Assembly (NCBI RefSeq): GCF_009695775.1
Contig: NZ_VUNG01000001.1
Span: 1-64,000 of the forward strand
Length of the DNA: 64,000 bases
Reading direction: 5' to 3'
From: Hallella mizrahii
GTDB lineage: Bacteria > Bacteroidota > Bacteroidia > Bacteroidales > Bacteroidaceae
The position numbers and the translations under genes were made by a program. Of the stretch, positions 25,443-34,439 are shown piece after piece. How positions within the stretch are numbered: the stretch's first letter is position 1; every line of letters starts with the position of its first letter. Below the pieces are notes generated by a model. It was not told the origin of the DNA. It saw only the letters and a list, made by a program, of their open reading frames with translations, and searched no databases.

Positions 25443-26852
25443 ATGCGCAACGTCGTAGCCATCATTGTCTTCTTTTTACTGCAAAACCTCGGTGCTTTTG
25501 CGGCAAAGGGACGCATTGCATATCCTGGTGGCAAATTCTATATCTACCGTCTTTCCTTAACCGACAAGAAGGGTTCGCCCGGTACGCTTGACCATCCCGA
25601 GAAGTATCTTTCCCAAAAGGCTCTTCTCCGCCGTGAGCGCCAACACATATCCATCGACTCGCTCGACCTGCCCCTGTCGGCAGTCTATCTCAACGGGCTC
25701 AGAAACGAAGGCGCACAAGTCATCGGCGGCAGCAAATGGAACAACACTGTACTCGTCCGCACCAAGGACACCACTATCATGGCTCGTCTGCGCACCCTAC
25801 CCTATGTCAAGAGTTCCATTCGTGTATTCAAGGCTCCCGATTCCACGACCGTGATGCTTCCCGACGACATCAACAAAGAGGCTCTTGGACAGAAAGCCTC
25901 CGGCGATCTCTATGGTCGCGGAGCCATCCAGCTCGACATGCTCAACGGCCGCAAGATCCATCAGGCAGGCTTTCGGGGCAAGGGCATGCTCATTGCCGTC
26001 ATTGACGGCGGATATATGAATGCCGACAAACTCGCACGCCATTATCACTTCAACATCGTCGGGCAACACGACTGTGTGTGGCCTTACGACGACAACGTAT
26101 ACCATCTGCTGAGCCACGGCACAATGGTGCTCTCCACCATGGCTTCCAATGTCGACAGTGTATTCATCGGCACGGCTCCCGACGCATCTTACTTGCTGCT
26201 GCGCAGTGAGGACGGACGCAGCGAGCAGCTCGTGGAGGAAGACTACTGGGCGCAGGCAGCGGAATACGCTGATTCCGTGGGTGCCGACATCATCAACTCA
26301 TCGCTGGGCTACACCATCTTTGACGACGAAAACACAAGCATCCGCTATCGCGACCAAGACGGAAAGACACAACTCATCTCCCGCGCTGCTTCCACACTGG
26401 CCAGCCGGGGCATGGTGCTCGTGTGCAGCGCGGGCAACGAGGGCATGAAGTTCTGGAAGCGCATCGGCTGTCCCGCCGACGCTTTTGACATTCTCTCCGT
26501 GGCAGCACTCTCCGACGACAGTGTCAACGCGCTCTTCTCCTCACTCGGACCTTCTATCGACGGACGCGTGAAACCCGACGTGGCGGCTCTTGGCGTGGGG
26601 GCTACAGTAGTCAGCGGAGCCGGAAAGATCATCCATGCCAACGGCACATCGTTTGCCTCGCCCATCCTCTGCGGCATGGTGGCGTGTCTGTGGCAGGCCA
26701 TGCCCGACAAGACCGCCTACGAGATTATCGATATGGTCAAGAAAGCCGGCAACCGCTACAGCCATCCCGACAACATCTTCGGCTATGGCATTCCGGACTT
26801 TAACCAGATCTTGGAAAGCCAACGCACAACCATACCCATGCCCCGACAATGA
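25443..26852 (+). CDS. Exported subtilisin-like (S8) serine protease
   Basis: The 469-residue protein has a signal peptide (1-20, ending AFAA), an N-terminal region of about 150 residues that may act as a prodomain, and an S8 catalytic domain. The triad is Asp188 (AVIDGG), His225 (LSHGTMV) and Ser403 (NGTSFASP), with oxyanion Asn332 in CSAGNEG. The C-terminus stops shortly after the catalytic domain, so there is no type IX sorting domain. The protease should act in the periplasm or at the surface. It overlaps xseA by 4 bp (ATGA). Confidence 0.92.
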   Translation: MRNVVAIIVFFLLQNLGAFAAKGRIAYPGGKFYIYRLSLTDKKGSPGTLDHPEKYLSQKALLRRERQHISIDSLDLPLSAVYLNGLRNEGAQVIGGSKWNNTVLVRTKDTTIMARLRTLPYVKSSIRVFKAPDSTTVMLPDDINKEALGQKASGDLYGRGAIQLDMLNGRKIHQAGFRGKGMLIAVIDGGYMNADKLARHYHFNIVGQHDCVWPYDDNVYHLLSHGTMVLSTMASNVDSVFIGTAPDASYLLLRSEDGRSEQLVEEDYWAQAAEYADSVGADIINSSLGYTIFDDENTSIRYRDQDGKTQLISRAASTLASRGMVLVCSAGNEGMKFWKRIGCPADAFDILSVAALSDDSVNALFSSLGPSIDGRVKPDVAALGVGATVVSGAGKIIHANGTSFASPILCGMVACLWQAMPDKTAYEIIDMVKKAGNRYSHPDNIFGYGIPDFNQILESQRTTIPMPRQ

Positions 26853-28192
26853 AAGCCTTAACCCTATACGAACTCAACAATCTCGTCAGAGGTGTCATCG
26901 CGGCTACGCTCGACAGACCTTATTGGGTCGAAGCCGAAGTGTCTGAGGCTCGTGAAGTGCGTGGGCACTGCTACATGGAACTGGTGCAGAAAGACGAGCT
27001 ATCCGCCACGCCTGTGGCACGCGCCTCGGCAAAATGTTGGCACAGTGTATGGATGAGGCTCAAACCGCGCTTTGAGCAGGTCACAGGGCAAACGCTCCAC
27101 GCAGGCATGAAAGTACTGCTGCATGTCACTGCCAATTTCCATGAGGCGTATGGCTTCTCATGGATAGTCCAGGACATTGACCCTACCTACACGATGGGCG
27201 ACATGGCCCGTAAGCGACAAGAAATCATCCGACAGCTCAAGGAGGAAGGAGTCTTCGACCTGCAACGGCAGTTGGAGCTTCCGCTTTTTGCCCAACATAT
27301 CGCTGTCATCTCGAGTGAACAGGCTGCCGGATACGGTGATTTCTGCAATCAACTCGACAACAACGACTATGGTTTCTACTTCTCCTACACGCTCTTCCCA
27401 GCCATCATGCAGGGTGAGCAAGTCGAGAGCAGTGTCATCCATGCACTGAATGACATCTTTGACCGGGCCGACGATTTCGATGCCGTAGTGCTCATCCGTG
27501 GTGGTGGCGCCACTGCCGACATGAGCGGCTTCGACACGCTGGCACTCGCCGAAAACGTGGCCAACTTCCCCCTTCCCATCATCACGGGCATCGGACACGA
27601 GCGCGACGAGAGCATCCTCGACATGATCTCGTTCCAACGGGTGAAAACGCCGACAGCAGCAGCAGCCTTTCTCATCGACCACTTAGCGGCGGCCGACAGC
27701 CACTTACAACTGCTCGGGCAACGCACCGTGACGTATGTCAACACGCGTATGCAGCAAGAGCACAACCGTCTCGACCACCTCACCCACCGCATCCCAATGC
27801 TGTTTTCCCTTGTCAAAACCCGTCAGGGAGCAATTATCGACCGGTTGTCACAGCAGATCCTTTCGCTCATGCGGCAACAGCTCTCTCAGGCACGCTACCA
27901 TCTTGAGCTGATTCATGGACACACGTTGCCAGCCCTCACGCAGAGACTCAGTACAGAGAAGCACCGGCTCGAACAGTACGGTCTAAGATTGAAGGCCGTG
28001 GATCCACAGATCATCCTGCAACGCGGTTATAGCCTGACAACTCTTCATGGCAAAGCCATCCGCGATGCCTCCACCCTCAAAGAGGGCGACACCATCGTGA
28101 CCCGCTTCGCCCAAGGGTCTGTTTCCTCTATCGTGAAATCACATCAAAACACATCCGTAAAACCATCACACATCGATCATGAAAGCAATTAA
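26849..28192 (+). CDS. xseA: Exodeoxyribonuclease VII large subunit
   Basis: The 447-residue subunit has an N-terminal OB-fold (about 1-105), the nuclease domain and a long coiled-coil region (about 265-390). Conserved marks are VISSEQAAGYGDF, VVLIRGGGATADMSGFD, ITGIGHERDESILDM with the catalytic His/Arg/Asp, and KTPTAAAAFLIDH. With XseB it degrades single-stranded DNA. The gene overlaps the upstream protease gene and the downstream xseB by 4 and 14 bp, suggesting translational coupling. Confidence 0.95.
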   Translation: MKALTLYELNNLVRGVIAATLDRPYWVEAEVSEAREVRGHCYMELVQKDELSATPVARASAKCWHSVWMRLKPRFEQVTGQTLHAGMKVLLHVTANFHEAYGFSWIVQDIDPTYTMGDMARKRQEIIRQLKEEGVFDLQRQLELPLFAQHIAVISSEQAAGYGDFCNQLDNNDYGFYFSYTLFPAIMQGEQVESSVIHALNDIFDRADDFDAVVLIRGGGATADMSGFDTLALAENVANFPLPIITGIGHERDESILDMISFQRVKTPTAAAAFLIDHLAAADSHLQLLGQRTVTYVNTRMQQEHNRLDHLTHRIPMLFSLVKTRQGAIIDRLSQQILSLMRQQLSQARYHLELIHGHTLPALTQRLSTEKHRLEQYGLRLKAVDPQIILQRGYSLTTLHGKAIRDASTLKEGDTIVTRFAQGSVSSIVKSHQNTSVKPSHIDHESN

Positions 28193-28385
28193 ATACGAGG
28201 ATGCCATCCGACAACTGGAAGACATCGTAGAGAAATTGGAAAACAACGAGTTGGACATCGACGAAATGCCCGAGGCATTGAAGCGAGCCCAACAGTTGCT
28301 CAAGCTCTGCCGCGACCGGCTCACCAAGACCGACGCTGAGATACAAAAGATACAAGAGGAAGCGAAAGATGCACCTAATGCATAA
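28179..28385 (+). CDS. xseB: Exodeoxyribonuclease VII small subunit
   Basis: The 68-residue helical protein shows the XseB pattern: YEDAIRQLEDIVEKLENNELDIDEMPEALKRAQQLLKLCRDRL. It is the chain that wraps the XseA coiled coil. It starts 14 bp before the xseA stop. Confidence 0.93.
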   Translation: MKAIKYEDAIRQLEDIVEKLENNELDIDEMPEALKRAQQLLKLCRDRLTKTDAEIQKIQEEAKDAPNA

Positions 28386-28421
28386 TTTTTCGCGATCTGT
28401 TCAAAAAACAAGATTAGAAAG

Positions 28422-28452
28422 TTGCAAATTACAACTATTATGTGTAATTTTG
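28422..28452 (+). promoter_or_regulatory. Promoter of ilvE
   Basis: TTG at 28422-28424 and TAATTTTG at 28445-28452 are 20 nt apart and match the -33/-7 pattern. The ilvE start at 28491 lies 38 nt downstream. Confidence 0.6.
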
Positions 28453-28490
28453 CACTAAATTATAAGAAAGCAATTTAAAACGTATTGTGT

Positions 28491-29507
28491 ATGAAAGATT
28501 TAGATTGGGGTAATCTGTCATTTGGTTACATGAAGACAGACTACAATGTTCGTTGTTACTATCGTGATGGTAAGTGGGGCGAGATAGAGGTCTGCTCCGA
28601 CGAATTCCTGAAGCTTCACATGGCAGCCACCTGCCTCCACTATGGTCAGGAGGCTTTCGAGGGACTGAAAGCTTATCGCTGCCCCGACGGCAAGGTACGC
28701 ATCTTCCGCGTCAAGGATAACGCTGAGCGCTTGCAGAGCACCTGCGAGGGTATCGTCATGCCAAAGGTGCCGACAGAGCTGTTTGAAGAGATGGTCAAGA
28801 AAGTCGTACGCCTCAATCAAGAATATATCCCCACCTATGAGAGCGGTGCCACGCTCTATATCCGTCCGCTGCTCATCGGTACGAGCGCACAAGTGGGCGT
28901 GCATCCCTCCAAGGAATATCTGTTCATGATCTTTGTCACACCGGTAGGTCCTTATTTCAAGGGGGGCTTTGTCTGCAACAAATATGCCATTGTCCGCGAC
29001 TACGATCGTGCCGCTCCACTGGGTACAGGCCGTTACAAAGTCGGCGGCAACTACGCTGCTTCCCTGCGTGCCCACATGTACGCAGCCGGCAAAGGCTATG
29101 GCAGTGAGTTCTATCTCGACGCCAAGGAAAAGAAATACGTCGACGAGTGCGGTGCCGCCAACTTCTTTGGTATCAAGAATGGCACTTATATCACACCGAA
29201 GAGCACGTCTATCCTGCCTTCTATCACCAACAAGAGTCTCATGCAGATTGCTGAGGATCTGGGCTTAAAGGTTGAGCGTCGCCCGGTTCCCGAGGAAGAG
29301 TTGCCTACCTTTGAGGAGGCTGGCGCTTGCGGTACAGCAGCCGTGATCTCACCGATCTCTGAGCTCGACGACCTCGACACAGGCAAGAAATATGTCTTCG
29401 GCGACAAGCCGGGCCCCTGGTCTACCAAGCTCTACAACACGCTGCGTGGTATTCAGTACGGCACCGTAGAGGACAAGCACGGCTGGACTACCGTTGTCAT
29501 CGAGTAA
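28491..29507 (+). CDS. ilvE: Branched-chain amino acid aminotransferase
   Basis: The 338-residue class IV PLP enzyme interconverts leucine, isoleucine and valine with their 2-oxo acids. The PLP Lys is in GRYKVGGNYAASL. Other marks are YGQEAFEGLKAYR, YIRPLLIGTSAQVGVHPSKEY and ECGAANFFGIKNG. The length matches the type II (BCAT2-like) group of about 340 residues. The ATG at 28491 is chosen over an in-frame TTG two codons upstream. It is a single gene with its own promoter and terminator. Confidence 0.95.
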   Translation: MKDLDWGNLSFGYMKTDYNVRCYYRDGKWGEIEVCSDEFLKLHMAATCLHYGQEAFEGLKAYRCPDGKVRIFRVKDNAERLQSTCEGIVMPKVPTELFEEMVKKVVRLNQEYIPTYESGATLYIRPLLIGTSAQVGVHPSKEYLFMIFVTPVGPYFKGGFVCNKYAIVRDYDRAAPLGTGRYKVGGNYAASLRAHMYAAGKGYGSEFYLDAKEKKYVDECGAANFFGIKNGTYITPKSTSILPSITNKSLMQIAEDLGLKVERRPVPEEELPTFEEAGACGTAAVISPISELDDLDTGKKYVFGDKPGPWSTKLYNTLRGIQYGTVEDKHGWTTVVIE

Positions 29508-29536
29508 GCATCAAGCAGATGATTACCCATATACTT

Positions 29537-29566
29537 AACCGGACAAGTTTCTTGCCCGGTTTTTTG
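29537..29566 (+). terminator. Intrinsic terminator of ilvE
   Basis: Arms 29537-29547 and 29551-29561 pair over 11 bp with one mismatch, loop TTT, then a T run. It lies 29 nt after the ilvE stop codon. Confidence 0.88.
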
Positions 29567-29649
29567 TTTCTATACCGCCTATTCTCTTAGCAAGAATCTG
29601 GGGAAAGACAATTCTTCGTCCCCTACAAGACAAAATTCCATTGCTCTTC

Positions 29650-29680
29650 TTGCCTATCTCAGGGAAATACCGTATATTTG
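29650..29680 (+). promoter_or_regulatory. Promoter of trmB
   Basis: TTG at 29650-29652 and TATATTTG at 29673-29680 are 20 nt apart. The start codon follows 100 nt later, leaving a leader of about 90 nt without an obvious fold. Confidence 0.5.
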
Positions 29681-29780
29681 CACGTAATAAGACGATAAGC
29701 TATCACAGGAAGGGGACAAGCAGACTCTTCCTTTTATATCAATTTTTATCAAGAAACAAGAAACTGGAGTATTCCAAAAT

Positions 29781-30551
29781 ATGGGAAAAGGTAAGTTAGC
29801 CAAGTTTGCAGAGATGAAGGCGATGAGCAACGTCTTCGAGTATCCGTTCTCCGTCATCGACAATGTGCCCTTCGACATGAAAGGACACTGGCGCGAGCAG
29901 TATTTCCACAACGACAATCCCATCGTGCTGGAGCTTGGCTGCGGCAAGGGAGAGTATACCGTAGGACTGGGAAAACTCTTCCCCGACGTCAACTTCATCG
30001 GTGTGGACATCAAGGGCGCACGCATGTGGACGGGTGCCAAACTGGCTTTGGAGGACGGGATGACCAATGTGGCATTTCTGCGTACAAGCATTGAGATCAT
30101 CGACCGCTTCTTTGCTGAGGATGAGGTGCAGGAGATTTGGCTGACATTCTCTGACCCTCAGATGAAAAATCCACGCAAGCGACTCACCTCCACCTATTTC
30201 ATGGAACGCTACCGCCGCTTTCTCGTCGACGGTGGACTGGTGCATCTGAAGACCGACTCCAATTTTCTCTTCACCTACACGCGGCTGATGGTGGAGAAAA
30301 ACCAACTGCCCGTGGATATGTGCACAGAGGATCTCTACCACGCTACCCCCGCTGCGCTCGTGGGCACACCACTGCTCACCATACAGACTTACTATGAAAA
30401 GATGTGGATGGAACGAGGACTGAACATCCGCTACCTGCGCTTCCATCTGCCTAAACAAGGCACACTCGTGGAACCCGAAGTGGAGATTCCACTCGACGAA
30501 TACCGCAGCTACCACAGAAGCAAACGCAGCAGCAAGGAGACGGCTCGATAA
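29781..30551 (+). CDS. trmB: tRNA (guanine-N7-)-methyltransferase
   Basis: The 256-residue class I methyltransferase makes m7G46 in tRNA. The SAM site is [17 protein letters not shown], followed by [15 protein letters not shown]. The usual catalytic FPDPWPK block appears as [14 protein letters not shown], and [12 protein letters not shown] matches the later family motif. The C-terminus has a basic tail ([11 protein letters not shown]). It is transcribed alone. Confidence 0.92.
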   Translation: MGKGKLAKFAEMKAMSNVFEYPFSVIDNVPFDMKGHWREQYFHNDNPIVLELGCGKGEYTVGLGKLFPDVNFIGVDIKGARMWTGAKLALEDGMTNVAFLRTSIEIIDRFFAEDEVQEIWLTFSDPQMKNPRKRLTSTYFMERYRRFLVDGGLVHLKTDSNFLFTYTRLMVEKNQLPVDMCTEDLYHATPAALVGTPLLTIQTYYEKMWMERGLNIRYLRFHLPKQGTLVEPEVEIPLDEYRSYHRSKRSSKETAR

Positions 30552-31024
30552 TACGTCAAGAAAGATATGTCGCTTTTTTAAACAAAAAGCAGTCGAGTTG
30601 AACTTGCAATCTAGAGAGTCAAGAACGCGGAAAACCAGAGCAGACCCACTAAAAAACTACTCTTTCACGCACAAACAAGTGAGATGACCACATCAAACTT
30701 ATTGTTTCTGCCTCTCAAATCACTGGTTTCATCAAGTCAGAACAGTGTTTTTACACGAAATTCTCTAGAGAATTTCGTGTAAAAACATAGGTTTCATCCA
30801 ATGTGAAAAATTAATTTTCTATAACTCATTATACATCAATAAGTTATAAAAATCGCTTATTTTGGCAGAAATTAGGTCAAAGGACACTTTGATTTCAAAG
30901 AAACGAATCTCAAGGCCCGAAAAATGTCAGTTTACAAGACAAAGTCTTCTCCTTACGCCGCATTGTAGACTCTATCAATTCAACCCAATTCCAGTAAATC
31001 CAAGAACGACACCTCTCCCTCACT
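30552..31024. other. Gene-free region with dispersed-repeat sequences
   Basis: This 473-bp gap between trmB and the PorE-like gene has no supported ORF. It holds a perfect 42-bp palindrome (30746-30787) and an 11-nt motif GTGAGATGACC at 30679-30689 that recurs at 58952-58962 beside related palindromes. The rest is AT-rich with no recognised RNA gene. A 74-codon plus-strand frame at 30862-31086 shows no protein-like features. Confidence 0.6.
30746..30787. repeat. Perfect 42-bp palindrome
   Basis: Both 21-nt halves are exact inverted copies with no spacer; the centre is TTCTCTAGAGAA. The central 16 bp, ATTCTCTAGAGAAT plus flanks, recur as smaller palindromes at 58921-58940 and, diverged, at 58985-59006. 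No T run follows, so it is not a standard terminator. Confidence 0.9.
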
Positions 31025-33085
31025 TTACTGCAGGTCGAAGTACACGCCACCGTCGTCCTGCTTGTCCTCAGTCTTTTTGGGCTTAGGCGTCTCCTTGAGT
31101 TTGCCATTCTTATCGAAGAGTCCATAGGTAGTGCGCAGCACAGAGAACTCGGTACGGCGGTTGAGCTGGTTGCAGATCTCCTCTTTTTTCTTGTCCTTGA
31201 GTGCTTTGATGAAATCTTCCGTGAGCACGTCGCCCTCTTTCAACCACTGATATTTCTCGGTCAACTTCTTCTTGATCTTCTTTGGGCGCTCCTTGCCATA
31301 ACCCACCGGCGTGAGTCGGTCGGCAGCGATGCCATGGGCGATAAGATAGGCCACTACGGCTTCTGCACGTCGCTGCGACAAACGTTTATTGTACTCCGCA
31401 GAACCCTTATAGTCGCAGTGAGCACTGAGCTCGATGGTCACATGGGGATTTTCGTTGAGCAGAGCCACCAGTTTATCAAGAGCCGTCTTGGACGAGTCGC
31501 GCAGCGTAGCCTTGTCGAAATCATAGAAGATGTTGTCGATGAGTGTCGGCGCAGAGATGTTTGCCAAGGCGAACTGCAAGGTTGTGTCGCGGCTTTCCTT
31601 TGGATTGACCAGTGCCTTGACTTGTTCCTGATGGTTGAGATAGCCTTTGCAAGTGGCAAGAAAGAGATAGCTGACACCGGGATCCAACACCTTGGTGAAC
31701 GATCCGTCGCTGTGCACACTCATCTTCTCATTGGTCCCATCATCGCCGATGACATAGACTTGGGCGGCAGGAAGCTCATAGCCGTCCATCTCGTAGACCC
31801 ACCCCTTGACCGTCTGCATGATCTCCGGGTTGACAAACGAGTAGATATGATCCCAGCCACGTGCGTCGCCACGGTTGCTGGAGAAGAATCCACGGTTGTA
31901 AGGACCCTCGAAGGTCATGCCGAAGTCATCGCCTTGGGAATTGAGCGGATAGCCGGGATGGGATAGATGATAACGTCCGTCCTTGCCTACCTTGGCGATG
32001 AAGATGTCAAGACCTCCAAGACCGGGATGGCCATTGCTGGAGAAATAAAGGTCGCCATTGGGACGGAATGTCGGGAAAGCCTCGTCGCCAGGGGTGTTGA
32101 CAGGCTCGCCGAGGTTCTCCACGCCACCGTATCCTGCCGGTGTGATGCGTACGCGCCAAATGTCGAGACCGCCTTTTCCTCCCGGCATGTCACTCGTGAA
32201 ATAGAGCCATTCGCCGTCGGGCGAGATAGCCGGATGGGCATAACTCGACAGCGTGTCGCCAGTGAGCTTCACCTCTGTGGCCTTGCCCCAAGCCGCGTCG
32301 GAACGACTTGACTTCACGATCTGAGCATAGCGGGGATAAGAAGGATCTGTGACGCACTGCGTGAGAAACATCTCACGGCCATCAGCAGAAAAGCAACAAG
32401 CACCCTCATCATAGGCTGTGTTCACGCCGCCGCTGACATCCTCAGGCTTCGACCACTTGCCTTTGTCGTCCTTCTGGGAGAAGAAGATGTCGCCCGGCTT
32501 GGTGCCTGTGATGCCGCTGAGCTCATCGCCCTGGGCCTCGTTGCGGGTGGAGGTGAAGTAGAGCTGGTCATACTCGTCGCCAAAGAGCATGGGACAGTAG
32601 TCGGCCCGGCGGGAGTTGAACACCTCCATGCGCTTGACCGTATAGCGGCTACCCAGCTGTTTGATGTCGGGAGCCTTGCGGGCTGCAAAGAGTCCGTCAC
32701 GCGCCAGCTTGTCGTGGGGCAGTGAGTCCAGCACGAGCTGAAACTGCTCTTCGGCTTCCCGGTAATTGCCATTTTTCATCAACGTCTGTGCAAAGGCCAG
32801 ACGGTCCGCCGTATCAGCCTGCTGATAGCGTATGGCATTGCGCCATGCCGCCAGTGCTCGTGCCGTCTGCAGGCTCTTGTCGTAGCACATCGCCATCTTG
32901 CGCGCTATCTGTCCGCGCTTGGCCCGCTCCTTGGCAGGAGTCTTTTGATAAGCTTGCCGAAACTCGTTGGCTGCATCGTAGTATTCGCCAAGAGCCAGAT
33001 ATTTCTCGCCCCGACGGAGATTGAGGTCAGCACCACAGGAGGTGACCAGCCATAATATCATAAAAAACAAGAGTGTCTTCTTCAT
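31025..33085 (-). CDS. PorE-like lipoprotein: TPR, PD40 propeller, CRD and OmpA domains
   Basis: The protein has 686 residues from the ATG at 33085. A lipobox (MILWLVTSC, Cys18) predicts outer membrane anchoring. Next come TPR-like helices (about 20-135), a PD40/WD40-like propeller (about 165-420, with repeats such as SPDGEWLYFTSD and RPNGDLYFSSNG), a carboxypeptidase-regulatory-like domain (about 423-500) and an OmpA C-terminal peptidoglycan-binding domain (about 515-640, LSAHCDYKGSAEYNKRLSQRRAEAV). This domain order is that of PorE of the type IX secretion system, so I assign it as PorE-like. A longer start at 33124 would hide the signal peptide. Confidence 0.85.
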   Translation of the reverse strand: MKKTLLFFMILWLVTSCGADLNLRRGEKYLALGEYYDAANEFRQAYQKTPAKERAKRGQIARKMAMCYDKSLQTARALAAWRNAIRYQQADTADRLAFAQTLMKNGNYREAEEQFQLVLDSLPHDKLARDGLFAARKAPDIKQLGSRYTVKRMEVFNSRRADYCPMLFGDEYDQLYFTSTRNEAQGDELSGITGTKPGDIFFSQKDDKGKWSKPEDVSGGVNTAYDEGACCFSADGREMFLTQCVTDPSYPRYAQIVKSSRSDAAWGKATEVKLTGDTLSSYAHPAISPDGEWLYFTSDMPGGKGGLDIWRVRITPAGYGGVENLGEPVNTPGDEAFPTFRPNGDLYFSSNGHPGLGGLDIFIAKVGKDGRYHLSHPGYPLNSQGDDFGMTFEGPYNRGFFSSNRGDARGWDHIYSFVNPEIMQTVKGWVYEMDGYELPAAQVYVIGDDGTNEKMSVHSDGSFTKVLDPGVSYLFLATCKGYLNHQEQVKALVNPKESRDTTLQFALANISAPTLIDNIFYDFDKATLRDSSKTALDKLVALLNENPHVTIELSAHCDYKGSAEYNKRLSQRRAEAVVAYLIAHGIAADRLTPVGYGKERPKKIKKKLTEKYQWLKEGDVLTEDFIKALKDKKKEEICNQLNRRTEFSVLRTTYGLFDKNGKLKETPKPKKTEDKQDDGGVYFDLQ

Positions 33086-33149
33086 TACCTTAGTAACGGA
33101 GAAGACACTCATATATTGTTCCAAAGAGTGTCAAACGACATGTCTACGC

Positions 33150-34208
33150 CTACTTCGTCGTGACAGCCTCAGGCTCAACGGCCTCAGCACTCACAGACCC
33201 GGAAATCTGAGCAGCGCGCTCGGCCTCGGCAGCCTGGACTGCAGCCGGATGGCGCAAGTCCCAACGCAGATAGAGTCCTGCCAGAATCGTACCGGAGATG
33301 CTATGCCAGGCACAACTGATGGCACAAGGCAGGAGCGTAAGCGGCTGAGCGGCAAAGAAGTTGGAAGCCAGCACGGTGGCCAGTCCGGCATTCTGCATAC
33401 CCACCTCGATGGAAATCGTGCGCTTCTTGGCCACGTTGAAACCTGCCAAGCGTCCGGCGAACCATCCCAAAAGATAGCCCAGCGAATTATGACAGAACAC
33501 CACAGCAAAGGTCCAGATGAACAGCACAAAGCCACGCGCCACAAGATCGTCATGAACGGCGGAGATCACACCACCGACAATGATCGCCAGACACGTGACA
33601 CTCAGTCCGGGCATCAACCCTTGCAGCGTGGGGAAGAAGCTGCGGCGACTGAAGAAGTAGTTCAGCGCGCAACCTACGGCTACAGGTATGATCGTCACAA
33701 TGATAATATTCTCAAACATGCCAACGGTGTCGATGGCGATAATCTGTCCGCCAAGAAACTGCATGAGCAGAGGAGTCATCACTGGCGCTACTAAAGTGGA
33801 GGCACACGACATACCCACCGAGAACGCCACATCGCCATGACACAGATATGACATCACATTGCTCGACACGCCACCGGGGCAGCAACCCACCAACAGAATG
33901 CCCAAAGCCAGGGCTGGCTCAAGATGAAACACGTGTACCAGCGTCCAAGCCACACCCGGCATGATGATGAACTGGGCACAGGCACCTATGAAGATATCGA
34001 GAGGCCGACGGGCCAAAATGCGAAAGTCATCGGTGGTCAGGGTCAGTCCCATGGTCAGCATAATAATACCCAGAATGACCGTCTGCGTGTTGCCACGTAC
34101 CCAATCAAAGATGTGGGGGAAAAAGAAAGTAAACACAGCGATACCAATCACAAAGGCTGTAGCATTCTTTGCCAGCCATCCTGAAAACGATACTAACGAT
34201 TTAACCAT
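33150..34208 (-). CDS. Bile acid:sodium symporter family transporter
   Basis: The 352-residue protein has about ten membrane segments and belongs to the BASS family. Marks are MLTMGLTLTTDDF in the N-terminal half, GCCPGGVSSNVMSYLCHGDVAFSVGMS across a Na+-binding crossover, and TISIEVGMQNAGLATVLA for the second crossover. Substrates in bacteria include bile acids, pantothenate or other organic anions; none can be assigned here. The C-terminal tail is long, Ala/Glu-rich and cytoplasmic. It lies 64 bp upstream of the PorE-like gene on the same strand. Confidence 0.88.
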   Translation of the reverse strand: MVKSLVSFSGWLAKNATAFVIGIAVFTFFFPHIFDWVRGNTQTVILGIIMLTMGLTLTTDDFRILARRPLDIFIGACAQFIIMPGVAWTLVHVFHLEPALALGILLVGCCPGGVSSNVMSYLCHGDVAFSVGMSCASTLVAPVMTPLLMQFLGGQIIAIDTVGMFENIIIVTIIPVAVGCALNYFFSRRSFFPTLQGLMPGLSVTCLAIIVGGVISAVHDDLVARGFVLFIWTFAVVFCHNSLGYLLGWFAGRLAGFNVAKKRTISIEVGMQNAGLATVLASNFFAAQPLTLLPCAISCAWHSISGTILAGLYLRWDLRHPAAVQAAEAERAAQISGSVSAEAVEPEAVTTK

Positions 34209-34383
34209 AAGACGTTTTTGTTTTATAACAATCTATTATCTTTTCTCGAAAGATGGTGCAAAGTTACAACTATTTTTGATAATAGAGTAATAAAACATAA
34301 GTTTTTCTTTCTGAAAAGTATGTTTTCATCAGAATTAGCACTAAAGAACTGCAGATTCTGCCATTCTCTTGATACCTCAGAGC

Positions 34384-34415
34384 ACAAAAAAGCCCAACAC
34401 CGACGGTTGGGCTTT
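34384..34415 (-). terminator. Intrinsic terminator of mrp
   Basis: The arms 34389-34398 and 34406-34415 pair perfectly over 10 bp. On the minus strand the hairpin runs into T6. It lies 25 nt beyond the mrp stop codon. Confidence 0.88.
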
Positions 34416-34439
34416 GAGATTTTTGAAGGAAAGGCAATG

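Noticed and set aside
30862..31086. 74-codon frame in the gap before the PorE-like gene
   Set aside because: No signal, domain or coding-like composition, and it overlaps the end of the PorE-like gene.
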